From an uncultured Paenibacillus sp. (GTDB lineage: Bacteria; Bacillota; Bacilli; Paenibacillales; Paenibacillaceae), in assembly GCA_937895345.1 (NCBI GenBank), contig CALAWP010000075.1:51426-115425 (forward strand): a DNA stretch of 64,000 bases, in the 5' to 3' direction. The position numbers and the translations under genes were made by a program. Below the pieces are notes generated by a model that did not search any database, was not told the DNA's origin, and worked only from the letters and a program-made list of their open reading frames with translations. Below are positions 8,571 to 16,403 of the stretch, piece after piece (position 1 is the first letter of the stretch; every line of letters begins with the position of its first letter).

Positions 8571-10127
8571 CTACCGGCGCGCATCCCGCCATACCGTCAA
8601 GTAGAGGACGGCCAAACCAAGCAGCAGCGCCGCACTGACTCCGCCGGCAACTTGAATGCCGTTCGCAAACGCATCCCTCGCAACCTCCAGCACCGACGGA
8701 TCGGGAAACGATTCCGCAACCGACGTCGCGCTGGCAAGCGAATCGATTATCGCCAGTTTTGATTCCGGCGTCAGTCCTTCTGGAAGCCGCTCCGCTGCCA
8801 CTCGTCGATAAACGGAAGTTCCGACCGTTCCGAGCACGGCAATTCCGAGGGCCATCCCGAGCTCACTGCTCATTTCCGATAGAGAGGAGGCGGAGGCGGT
8901 TCTCTCCGGCGGAACGGAGGCGACGACCAGGTCCGTGCTCAGCACCATCAGGGGACTGAAACCCAGCATAATGACGACACTTCCGAGCACCATCATTTCC
9001 AGACCCGGCATCGAACCCCAAACGGCCAAAATAATCATACCAAAACCGATAATCGCCAAGAACAGCCCCCCCGTTATCAGGCTGGAAACCCGCATCTTGT
9101 TCGCCAGATAAGGAGTGGCCATCGCGCCGGCTATATTGGCCGCGGCATAAGGGATCATCCATAAGCCCGCCGCCAATGGAGTCATTCCCGCCACCAATTG
9201 CAAATATTGAGCAAAAAACAGAACGAAGCCGCCAAGAGTAAACACCGTAATGAACAATCCGATCAGCGCTCCATTAAAGTTACGATTGCGGAAAAACCGC
9301 AAATCCAGCAACGGCTCCCTTGCGCTGCGCTGCCTGCGTATGAACAGCCAGCCTGCTCCGAGTCCGGCCGTAATCGCCAGCAAGGATACCGCAGACGGAC
9401 CGCGGCTTGCCCATTCTTTTAACCCGTATATGACAGAAAGGACAGAGAGCATGGAGAGGGCCGCCCCGGGCAGATCAAGTTTCCCGGCATTGGTGCTGCG
9501 AAACTCCGGCAATAAAAACGGGGCCGTCGCCAAGAGCACAACCATGACGGGAACTCCCAGCAAAAAGACGGAACCCCACCAAAACCGTTCCAGCATCAAT
9601 CCTCCGATCAGCGGGCCGACGGCGCCGCCCGCCGAAAAGCAGCTGAGCCACACGGCGATCGCAATGCCTCTCTGGCTGGGCTGACGGAACATATTGCTGA
9701 TTAATGACAACGTAGAGGGCATAAGCGTCGCTCCCGCAATGCCGAGCAATGCCCGGGTCACGATCAGCATCTCGGCATTTACGGAGAAAGCCGCCGCAAT
9801 CGAGCATAGACCAAATGCAAAAGCACCCATCAACAGCAGCTTTCTGCGTCCGATACGGTCGCCCAGCGTCCCCATCGTGATCAGAAAACCGGCAATCATG
9901 AATCCGTATATGTCCAAAATCCACAACTGCTGCGTGCCGCTCGGCTGCAAATCCGCGGCAAGCTGCGGAAGCGCCAAATGCAGCACCGAAAAATCCAATG
10001 CCAGCAGCAACGTCGTGACCGCCAGCACGCTCAAACCAAGCCATTCCTTCAGCCCTGCCGCATCATCCGGCTTTTTGCCGCTTTGCTGCGCAACTTTGTA
10101 CGATTCCAAATCATCCACCTCTTCCAC
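8571..10127 (-). CDS. MFS multidrug exporter, DHA2 family (SmvA/QacA-like)
   Basis: A 518-residue, 14-transmembrane-segment drug:H+ antiporter. Motif D1 (LDFSVLHLALPQL, about 44-56), motif A (GDRIGRRKLLL, 89-99) and motif C in the fifth segment (GGAVGPLIGG) are present. Spacing and segments such as RFWWGSVFLLGVPVMV resemble the Salmonella methyl-viologen exporter SmvA. It probably expels cationic or quaternary-ammonium compounds. The start is GTG at 10127; the nearby GTG at 10118 is possible. It is in the same direction as the upstream two-component genes, but 120 bases away, so co-regulation is only a guess. Confidence 0.92.
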   Translation of the reverse strand: MEEVDDLESYKVAQQSGKKPDDAAGLKEWLGLSVLAVTTLLLALDFSVLHLALPQLAADLQPSGTQQLWILDIYGFMIAGFLITMGTLGDRIGRRKLLLMGAFAFGLCSIAAAFSVNAEMLIVTRALLGIAGATLMPSTLSLISNMFRQPSQRGIAIAVWLSCFSAGGAVGPLIGGLMLERFWWGSVFLLGVPVMVVLLATAPFLLPEFRSTNAGKLDLPGAALSMLSVLSVIYGLKEWASRGPSAVSLLAITAGLGAGWLFIRRQRSAREPLLDLRFFRNRNFNGALIGLFITVFTLGGFVLFFAQYLQLVAGMTPLAAGLWMIPYAAANIAGAMATPYLANKMRVSSLITGGLFLAIIGFGMIILAVWGSMPGLEMMVLGSVVIMLGFSPLMVLSTDLVVASVPPERTASASSLSEMSSELGMALGIAVLGTVGTSVYRRVAAERLPEGLTPESKLAIIDSLASATSVAESFPDPSVLEVARDAFANGIQVAGGVSAALLLGLAVLYLTVWRDARR

Positions 10128-10248
10128 TCATGGGCAATCAGGGACTATGCTCCCTGCTTCATCCATGATATTGCAATCGATGGCCAAATGAATCGAACCA
10201 GTGTCTGAACTTAGAATTACGACCAAGGTCGCAGAGACAGGGAGCGGC

Positions 10249-10890
10249 CTAATCTTCAAACCATCTGTTTCTTAGCGCATGGACGGCCGCTTTCGTACGA
10301 TCCTGCAGCTCAAGCTTGCCCAAGATCGAGGTGACGTGCGTCTTTACCGTCTTTTCCGCAATAAACAGCCGCTCGGCAATCTCTTTGTTGCTCAGCCCTA
10401 ATGTGATTTGGTACAGCACCTCTTTTTCTTTGGGCGTCAGCCGTTCCAAGCCTTTCCCCGGCGCAGGCTTTCCCGCCGCATGGAGAGCCAATTGATGGGT
10501 CGCTTCGGGATGAAAGGTGCGATTTCCTTGCACGGCCTCCAGAATCGTTTCCGTCAGTACCCGGGGCTCAACATCCTTCAACTGGTAACCGACCGCACCT
10601 TCCCGGATTGCCGGTATGACGGAATCGCGGTCCGAGAAGCTGGTCAACATAATGATCTTCACTTCCGGATGCCGCTTCGCAATTCGTTTAGTCGCTTCTA
10701 TGCCATCCATGACCGGCATCCGAATATCCATCAGCACGACTTGCGGCTTCAGCAGCTCGACCAGCTGCAAGGCCTCCGCTCCGTTATGCGCCTGACCCAC
10801 AATTTCAATCTCCGGCTGAACTTCCAGAAAATAATGCAATCCGCGCAGCACAACCAGATGATCGTCTACCAGAAGTACCTTGATCTTCAC
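10249..10890 (-). CDS. NarL/LiaR-type response regulator
   Basis: A 213-residue regulator with receiver residues D9-D10 and D55 (VVLMDIRMPVMDG), and a C-terminal LuxR helix-turn-helix (about 148-205; LTPKEKEVLYQITLGLSNKEIAERLFIAEKTVKTH). I place the start at GTG 10890, one base after the kinase stop (TAAAGTG), with GGGAAGG upstream inside the kinase gene. The two are therefore translationally coupled. A longer frame begins at 10932, but its extra residues do not belong to the receiver fold. It is related to VraR/LiaR cell-envelope regulators. Confidence 0.93.
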   Translation of the reverse strand: MKIKVLLVDDHLVVLRGLHYFLEVQPEIEIVGQAHNGAEALQLVELLKPQVVLMDIRMPVMDGIEATKRIAKRHPEVKIIMLTSFSDRDSVIPAIREGAVGYQLKDVEPRVLTETILEAVQGNRTFHPEATHQLALHAAGKPAPGKGLERLTPKEKEVLYQITLGLSNKEIAERLFIAEKTVKTHVTSILGKLELQDRTKAAVHALRNRWFED

Positions 10891-10891
10891 T

Positions 10892-12034
10892 TTAGACCTT
10901 CCCTTCGCTTGCCAGCGGCACCGCTGCTTCAATAGTCGTTCCCTTTCCTGTCGAGCTGTTCATGTCGAACAAGCCATTCAATTGCTGAACACGCTCGCGC
11001 ATGCTGATCAGGCCAAGCCCGCCTGAAGGCGGATGATGCGCACCAAAGCCGGCGCCGCCATCCGTAATGCGCATCCGGACATATCGATCGTCGCAAGCGA
11101 TTTCCAGCTCGGCACATTCCGAGGAAGCGTGTTTCCTCACATTATTCAACGCTTCCTGACCGACTCTCCATAAGGCTTCCTCTATGCGCTCCGAAAAACG
11201 AAGCTGCCTTCCATTCGTAATCGACAGCTTCAAGCCCAGCTTGGCTGCATGACTCTCCAGCAGCTCCCCCAATGTGTCGTTGCGGCCGCTGGACGAATGC
11301 AGTCCCCATATGAGAGATTTCATCTCCGATAAGGCTTCTTGCACCAGCTCTCCGATTTCCCTAAGCCCCGCTTCCATGGCATGGTCTTCCTGCCGCAACC
11401 TCGCCCGCAAGCCTTGAGCAAGCAGCGATAAGGAGAACAGCTTCTGATTCACCGAATCGTGCAAATCTCGAGCCAAACGATTTCTCTCTTCCTCCAGCAA
11501 CAGCTGCTCGTTTTGCTCATATAGACGAACATTATCAATTGCCAGCGACACATGCTCCGCCAAATGGCCCAATATCTCCATCTCGCATGGGTCGAACTCG
11601 GCATCCGCTCTGCTCATCACAAGCACGCCGATTAATGCTTCCCGGTTGATTAAAGGAAGCGCTAATCCATGGACGAATCCTTCTTCTGCGTTTAATTCCG
11701 GAAAACTATTTATTCTTGCAGCGCTTGGCACGGCCGCCTGCCGCCTTACAGCTTCATAGATGAGATCCGCCGATGCCAACTTCTCGTCCCCCAAGATTAC
11801 GGTCGAATTGGACGGATAAAATTCTTCTTGTTGCCGATAGTAGCCGCCTAGATGCAGCCGGCTCCCTTCCTTCAGGACGATGGCGGTCGTATGCCAGCCA
11901 AACCTTTGTCCGATCTGTTCGGTGAAGGTGCGCAGCAATGGGCCCATCTCTTTAATTTTCCAAGCGCTTCTGACCACTTCTCCTATGGCGCTGTAATATT
12001 CGCCAACTCTTTTCTCCTGCTCATATAAATTCAT
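10892..12034 (-). CDS. Soluble GAF-domain sensor histidine kinase (HisKA_3)
   Basis: A 380-residue kinase with no transmembrane segment. A GAF domain (about 25-170; GLALPLINREALIGVLVMSRADAEF) is followed by a HisKA_3 dimerisation helix with phosphoacceptor His in NRLARDLHDSVNQKLFSLSLLAQG (about 184-207). A HATPase domain ends the protein (NVRKHASSECAELEI; DGGAGFGAHHPPSGGLGLISMRERV). It should sense an intracellular small molecule or redox state through GAF and phosphorylate the coupled regulator. The ATG at 12034 has an ideal AAGGAGGAG site. It diverges from katG, so oxidative stress is a possible but unproved cue. Confidence 0.94.
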   Translation of the reverse strand: MNLYEQEKRVGEYYSAIGEVVRSAWKIKEMGPLLRTFTEQIGQRFGWHTTAIVLKEGSRLHLGGYYRQQEEFYPSNSTVILGDEKLASADLIYEAVRRQAAVPSAARINSFPELNAEEGFVHGLALPLINREALIGVLVMSRADAEFDPCEMEILGHLAEHVSLAIDNVRLYEQNEQLLLEEERNRLARDLHDSVNQKLFSLSLLAQGLRARLRQEDHAMEAGLREIGELVQEALSEMKSLIWGLHSSSGRNDTLGELLESHAAKLGLKLSITNGRQLRFSERIEEALWRVGQEALNNVRKHASSECAELEIACDDRYVRMRITDGGAGFGAHHPPSGGLGLISMRERVQQLNGLFDMNSSTGKGTTIEAAVPLASEGKV

Positions 12035-12215
12035 GCGCTCCTCCTTCCCGCCCCTCTTCCAATTGCCGGGCTCATGTCGCCGTTCTTCATCAGCTCTTTT
12101 TTATTTTATCAAAAAACGTTTCGTACCGGACCGGAGAAGTTTCGGTTCAAAGCGGCAACCGGAAACGCAAGCATGGAGGGGCGGGTGAAGATTGGATGAA
12201 AAATGCAGGTTGTCG

Positions 12216-12244
12216 TTGATTTCAACTGCCATTCATACTATAAA
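12216..12244 (+). promoter_or_regulatory. Sigma-A promoter upstream of katG
   Basis: -35 TTGATT (12216-12221), 17-bp spacer, -10 TATAAA (12239-12244). It lies 59 bp before the chosen katG start. No clear PerR box (TTATAATnATTATAA) is visible around it. Confidence 0.6.
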
Positions 12245-12302
12245 GAGGATAAGAGCAAATGGTTCAGCTTCATTTGCTACTTCACTCATAGGAGCTGATG
12301 GT

Positions 12303-14495
12303 ATGGAGAACACAGGTACAGTTAACACAGGAAGATGTCCATTTTCACATGGCAGCGCTACGAGTCACAAGGCTGGCGGCACGTCGAATCGAGATTGGTG
12401 GCCGAATCAACTGAACTTGAATATCCTTCATCAGCATGACCGCAAATCCAATCCTCTGGGCGAGGACTTTGACTATGCAGAGGAATTTCAGAAGCTGGAC
12501 TACTTCGCGCTTAAACAGGACCTCCGCAGCCTGATGACGGACAGTCAGGAGTGGTGGCCTGCCGACTATGGACATTACGGACCGCTCTTTATCCGCATGG
12601 CTTGGCACTCCGCAGGTACATATCGTACGGGTGACGGCCGCGGCGGCGCCGGAAGCGGCACGCAGCGTTTTGCTCCGCTGAACAGCTGGCCCGACAACGG
12701 CAACCTGGATAAAGCCCGCCGGCTGCTGTGGCCGATTAAGCAAAAGTATGGCAACCGCATTTCCTGGGCCGACTTGTTCATTCTGACGGGCAATGTGGCG
12801 ATTGAGTCGATGGGCGGCAAGACCTTTGGCTTCGGCGGAGGACGCCCGGATGTGTGGCATCCGGAGGAGGACATCTACTGGGGCAACGAGAAGGAATGGC
12901 TGGGCGACAATCGGTACAAAGGCGACCGGGAGTTGGATAACCCGCTTGCGGCGGTTCAGATGGGACTGATCTATGTCAACCCGGAAGGCCCGAACGGCAA
13001 TCCGGATCCGCTCGGAAGCGCCCGCGATATTCGCGAAACGTTCGGGCGCATGGGCATGAACGATGAAGAAACCGTTGCGCTGGTCGCCGGCGGCCATACA
13101 TTCGGCAAGGCGCACGGCGCGGGCGACGCCGCGCTGGTCGGACCGGAACCGGAGGCTGCGCCGATCGAGGCGCAAGGCTTGGGCTGGCTCAGCGCGCACG
13201 GGTCCGGCCGCGGCCGCGATACGATAACGAGCGGCGTGGAAGGTGCCTGGACGGCTAATCCGACGCAGTGGGACAACGGCTACTTCGATATGCTGTTCGG
13301 TTACGAATGGCAGCTGACGAAAAGTCCGGCAGGCGCGCATCAGTGGGCGCCTGTCGCCCCCGCCGAGGAGCATCTGGCGCCGGATGCGGAGGATGCCTCC
13401 GTTCGCGTTCCGACGATGATGACGACGGCGGATATGGCCTTGCGCATGGACCCCGCTTACGAGAAGATTGCGCGCCGCTTCCATGCAAATCCGGATGAAT
13501 TTGCGGATGCATTTGCCCGCGCCTGGTTCAAATTGACGCACCGGGACATGGGTCCGCGCGCAAGGTATTTGGGCCCGGAAGTGCCGGAGGAAGTGCTGAT
13601 CTGGCAGGATGATGTGCCCGTCGTCGATTATGAGCTGACGGAAGCCGACGTCGAAGAGATCAAAGCCAAAATATTGGACTCGGGATTAACGATCGGCGAG
13701 CTGGTGACGACGGCCTGGGCTTCGGCCAGCACGTTCCGCGGCTCCGATAAGCGCGGAGGCGCCAACGGCGCCCGGATCCGCCTTGCGCCGCAAATCGACT
13801 GGGAGGCGAATCAACCGAAGCAGCTGAGGAAAGTGCTGGCGATATTGGAAGGCGTGCAGGAGGAGCTTGACATAAAAGTGAGCATGGCCGACTTGATCGT
13901 ATTGGGCGGCAGCGCCGCGGTCGAAAAGGCGGCGCGGAATGCAGGCTTTGACCTGACGGTTCCGTTCGCGCCCGGACGCGGCGACGCCTCGCAAGAGCAA
14001 ACCGATGTCGACAGCTTTGCCGTGCTGGAACCCGTCGCCGACGGCTTCCGCAATTACCAGAAGCAGCCGTACGGAGTCAGCGCGGAAGAGCTGCTCGTAG
14101 ACAAAGCGCAGCTGCTGGGCCTGACGGCTCCGGAAATGACGGCGCTTGTCGGCGGGATGCGCGTGCTCGGCACCAACTACGGCGGCACGCGGCACGGCGT
14201 CTTTACAGATCGCGAAGGCACTCTCACGAACGACTTTTTCGTCAACCTGCTGGACATGAATATCGTCTGGAGGCCGGCAGACGGAACCGTCTACGAAGGA
14301 TACGACCGCAAGACGGGCGAAGTCGTGCGCACGGCAACCCGGGTGGACCTCGTATTCGGCTCCAACTCCATGCTTCGCGCCATCGCGGAAGTGTATGCGC
14401 AAGACGACAATCGGGACAAATTTGTTCGCGACTTTATAGCCGCCTGGGTGAAGGTCATGAACGCGGATCGTTTCGATCTGAAGCGGAAATCATAA
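12303..14495 (+). CDS. katG: Catalase-peroxidase KatG
   Basis: A 730-residue bifunctional haem enzyme that dismutates hydrogen peroxide and has peroxidase activity. The distal triad R98-W101-H102 lies in the context IRMAWHSAGTYR. Y224 and M250 match the Met-Tyr-Trp cross-link partners, and proximal H265 is in VAGGHTFGKAHG. The second peroxidase-like domain fills the C-terminal half. I start at ATG 12303 (MENTGTVNTGRCPFSHG) because AGGAG is 8 bases upstream and homologues begin here; the frame extends to 12192 without that support. Length is normal for the family. Confidence 0.98.
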   Translation: MENTGTVNTGRCPFSHGSATSHKAGGTSNRDWWPNQLNLNILHQHDRKSNPLGEDFDYAEEFQKLDYFALKQDLRSLMTDSQEWWPADYGHYGPLFIRMAWHSAGTYRTGDGRGGAGSGTQRFAPLNSWPDNGNLDKARRLLWPIKQKYGNRISWADLFILTGNVAIESMGGKTFGFGGGRPDVWHPEEDIYWGNEKEWLGDNRYKGDRELDNPLAAVQMGLIYVNPEGPNGNPDPLGSARDIRETFGRMGMNDEETVALVAGGHTFGKAHGAGDAALVGPEPEAAPIEAQGLGWLSAHGSGRGRDTITSGVEGAWTANPTQWDNGYFDMLFGYEWQLTKSPAGAHQWAPVAPAEEHLAPDAEDASVRVPTMMTTADMALRMDPAYEKIARRFHANPDEFADAFARAWFKLTHRDMGPRARYLGPEVPEEVLIWQDDVPVVDYELTEADVEEIKAKILDSGLTIGELVTTAWASASTFRGSDKRGGANGARIRLAPQIDWEANQPKQLRKVLAILEGVQEELDIKVSMADLIVLGGSAAVEKAARNAGFDLTVPFAPGRGDASQEQTDVDSFAVLEPVADGFRNYQKQPYGVSAEELLVDKAQLLGLTAPEMTALVGGMRVLGTNYGGTRHGVFTDREGTLTNDFFVNLLDMNIVWRPADGTVYEGYDRKTGEVVRTATRVDLVFGSNSMLRAIAEVYAQDDNRDKFVRDFIAAWVKVMNADRFDLKRKS

Positions 14496-14522
14496 CTTCT
14501 ATTGTGCATATAAAATGATGAG

Positions 14523-14556
14523 AGAGCAGTATTCGCGGCGGAATACTGCTCTTTGC
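14523..14556. terminator. Intrinsic terminator between katG and the bicarbonate permease
   Basis: A 12-bp perfect stem AGAGCAGTATTC / GAATACTGCTCT with a 6-base loop, followed by TTGCTT. It serves the two convergent genes. Confidence 0.85.
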
Positions 14557-14571
14557 TTATTGCAAGTCCGG

Positions 14572-15597
14572 CTATGCCGCCAGCCAGACTGCCAGTTTGG
14601 CATAGACAGGCAGACCGATGATCAAGTTGAAAGGGAACGTTATGCCGAGCGACATGCCCAAATAAATGGACGGATTCGCTTCCGGAACAGAATGCCGGAG
14701 AGCGGCCGGAGCGGCGATGTAGGAGGAGCTGGCTCCGAGCACGCCCATCAGGAGCATGCCTCCGGCCGACAATCCGCACCAGCTTCCGACCGCGACGCCT
14801 ATCATGCCGAACGCGAGCGGGAAAGCGACGGCAAGCACGATCAGCTTCGGACCGTGACTCTTGACCTCCGCGAGCCGCTCGCCCGCCGTTATCCCCATCC
14901 CCAGCAGAAAGAGCATCAGCACGCCGGGATACAAGTCGACAAAGAGCGGCTTGACGACGGGCTGCGCATCCGATCCGCCGATTAAACCGACCGCCATCGC
15001 CCCCAGCATCAGCAGCACGCTTTTGCCCAACAGACTTTCCTTGATCAATCGCATATCGAGTCTGCCCGCGCCGCCTTGAGAAGAGGTTGCGACAATTCCG
15101 GCCGCATACGCCGGTTTCCCGTTCGCCTTTTTCCGCTTGGCGTCAAGCCATCCGAGGATCAACAATGAGATGAAGATCGCCGGACTTTCCAGTACAACGA
15201 CCATGGCGCTCATAAAGCTCTCATATGGCATGCCCGCTTGCTCCGCATAAGCGGCGGCGGCCCCGAAGGTAACGATGCTGACCGAGCCGTACGTGGCGGC
15301 CAAAGCCGCGGCGTTCTTCCGGTCGAGCTTGATCCATCTGCTTATCGCGAACACGGCAACGGGAATCAGCGTGCCCAGCAATAAGGTTCCGGTGATCGGG
15401 GCGGCCAGATCGCTCCATGCGTGTTTGGAAAGCTCGATTCCCCCTTTCAAACCGATGGCGGCAAGCAGATAAATACTAAGCGACTCGCTGAGAGCCGGCG
15501 GAAACTTCAAATCGGATTTGAACAAGGCGGCGGCCAATCCCAGCGCAAAAAACAAGACGGAAGGCGAAGTTAAATTTTGAACGATCATACTTTGCAT
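14572..15597 (-). CDS. SbtA-type sodium-dependent bicarbonate permease
   Basis: A 341-residue integral membrane protein of the SbtA family (formerly DUF897), with about ten hydrophobic segments in two inverted halves. Recognisable blocks are LTSPSVLFFALGLAAALFKSDLKFP, YLLAAIGLKGG, YGSVSIVTFGAAAAY and GASSSYIAAPAALRHSVPEANPS. Cyanobacterial SbtA imports bicarbonate with sodium. The ATG at 15597 has GAGGAGAG 7 bases upstream; a longer frame reaches 15672 but would read through a leader terminator hairpin. The neighbouring upstream gene is MpsC/DUF2294, itself linked to bicarbonate uptake, which strengthens the call. Confidence 0.9.
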   Translation of the reverse strand: MQSMIVQNLTSPSVLFFALGLAAALFKSDLKFPPALSESLSIYLLAAIGLKGGIELSKHAWSDLAAPITGTLLLGTLIPVAVFAISRWIKLDRKNAAALAATYGSVSIVTFGAAAAYAEQAGMPYESFMSAMVVVLESPAIFISLLILGWLDAKRKKANGKPAYAAGIVATSSQGGAGRLDMRLIKESLLGKSVLLMLGAMAVGLIGGSDAQPVVKPLFVDLYPGVLMLFLLGMGITAGERLAEVKSHGPKLIVLAVAFPLAFGMIGVAVGSWCGLSAGGMLLMGVLGASSSYIAAPAALRHSVPEANPSIYLGMSLGITFPFNLIIGLPVYAKLAVWLAA

Positions 15598-15647
15598 AGC
15601 GTTCTCTCCTCTATCTCCAATGTCGGGAGCAGCCTCAAGCCGCCCAT

Positions 15648-15669
15648 AAAAAAACCGAAAACATTCGGT
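15648..15669 (-). terminator. Intrinsic terminator/attenuator ahead of the sbtA-type gene
   Basis: On the minus strand, ACCGAA-TGTT-TTCGGT is followed by seven T. It lies between the mpsC-type and sbtA-type genes, 51 bases before the latter's ATG. Upstream hairpins at 15671-15687 (AAGGAA/TTCCTT) and 15702-15720 (CCGGTTTA/TAAACCGG) may compete with it. Either it simply ends the mpsC transcript or it attenuates sbtA. Confidence 0.65.
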
Positions 15670-15730
15670 CAAGGAAATGAATTCCTTAATCCCAAACGTT
15701 TCCGGTTTATCTTAAACCGGCCTGGAAGGC

Positions 15731-15760
15731 CGTTTTGCGATCTGCCGTTTTGCGATCTGC
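15731..15760. repeat. Perfect 15-bp tandem duplication
   Basis: The unit CGTTTTGCGATCTGC occurs twice head to tail, followed by CGAT. It lies 28 bp downstream of the mpsC-type stop, in the region between mpsC and sbtA. A slippage duplication or a paired recognition site are both possible. Confidence 0.8.
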
Positions 15761-15788
15761 CGATCAATGATCTTTCTGTGCGCGGCCG

Positions 15789-16136
15789 CTAAGCCTCCAG
15801 CCGTTCCTCCAAGTTATCGGCCATCATAAACAAGATGACGCGTTCCCCGGTTCGAGTGCTGATATCGGTATGAAAGCTGACGACCTCCGAACCGGTCAGT
15901 TCGGCCAGCAGCGCCTTCAGCTCCGGGTTGCCCGATTCCACCAAGTCGGAGCGGATCTTTTTGATGGACAGCATGCCGTCCAAATTGTTCGACAGTTTCC
16001 GTTCCGCAGGGGTGAGAATGCCTCTAAGCAGCACGATCACCATATTTCTTACGATGTCCGTCTTTACCGAAACGGGTCCTCGCCCCAAATATTCCTTTTC
16101 CCATTGCGTGAGCGCTCTGCTGATCTTATCTTCCAT
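15789..16136 (-). CDS. DUF2294 / MpsC family protein
   Basis: A 115-residue soluble protein of Pfam DUF2294, now named MpsC after the Staphylococcus aureus mpsABC locus. Diagnostic blocks are EKEYLGRGPVSVKTDIVRNMVIVLLRGILTPAERKL and LTGSEVVSFHTDISTRTGERVILF. MpsA and MpsB form a bicarbonate/CO2 uptake complex; MpsC itself has no defined role, and Bacillus YbcI is a homologue. I use ATG 16136 as start. A GGGGAG site at 16164-16169 is better placed for a CTG codon six codons upstream, so the true start is uncertain. It is followed by an SbtA-type permease. Confidence 0.85.
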   Translation of the reverse strand: MEDKISRALTQWEKEYLGRGPVSVKTDIVRNMVIVLLRGILTPAERKLSNNLDGMLSIKKIRSDLVESGNPELKALLAELTGSEVVSFHTDISTRTGERVILFMMADNLEERLEA

Positions 16137-16175
16137 TTCGCCTTTGGATATCAGATGCGTTCTCCCCTTTCCAAT

Positions 16176-16227
16176 AAAAAAATCGGCATATTGACTTGGG
16201 GTGTCCCCCCAAAGAAAACATGCCGAT
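16176..16227 (-). promoter_or_regulatory. Leader terminator hairpin before the mpsC-type gene (candidate attenuator)
   Basis: On the minus strand, outer arms ATCGGCAT/ATGCCGAT enclose an inner CTTTGGGG/CCCCAAG hairpin and are followed by seven T. The hairpin lies about 120 nt after the predicted transcription start and 40 nt before the mpsC ATG. It would stop transcripts before the gene unless an antiterminator forms. I do not recognise a known riboswitch class in the 120 nt upstream. Confidence 0.7.
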
Positions 16228-16351
16228 GTATCGTCTGCTTCATCCATACCGCGTTCGCTGCCTTTTCCTCCATGCCATGCGGTTCACATCGCAGGAAAGC
16301 TAAAGCGTTGATTCGATTGGATAAGGAATGGATCATTCGGAATCTTATCTA

Positions 16352-16379
16352 ATTATAGTCTCCGGTTTCGATTTGTCAA
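16352..16379 (-). promoter_or_regulatory. Consensus sigma-A promoter of the mpsC leader
   Basis: Both hexamers are perfect: TTGACA (16374-16379) and TATAAT (16352-16357), with a 16-bp spacer on the minus strand. Such a strong promoter before a terminator-containing leader is the usual layout for attenuation control. Confidence 0.8.
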
Positions 16380-16403
16380 CCATTTTGTTCGTCCACAGCC
16401 CGA

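Noticed and set aside
12345..13541. 398-codon frame antisense to katG
   Set aside because: KatG is certain on the other strand; the antisense translation is unstructured and family-less.
16137..16247. N-terminal extension of the MpsC protein from ATG 16247
   Set aside because: It would translate the leader terminator hairpin, and family members begin near MEDKISRALTQ.
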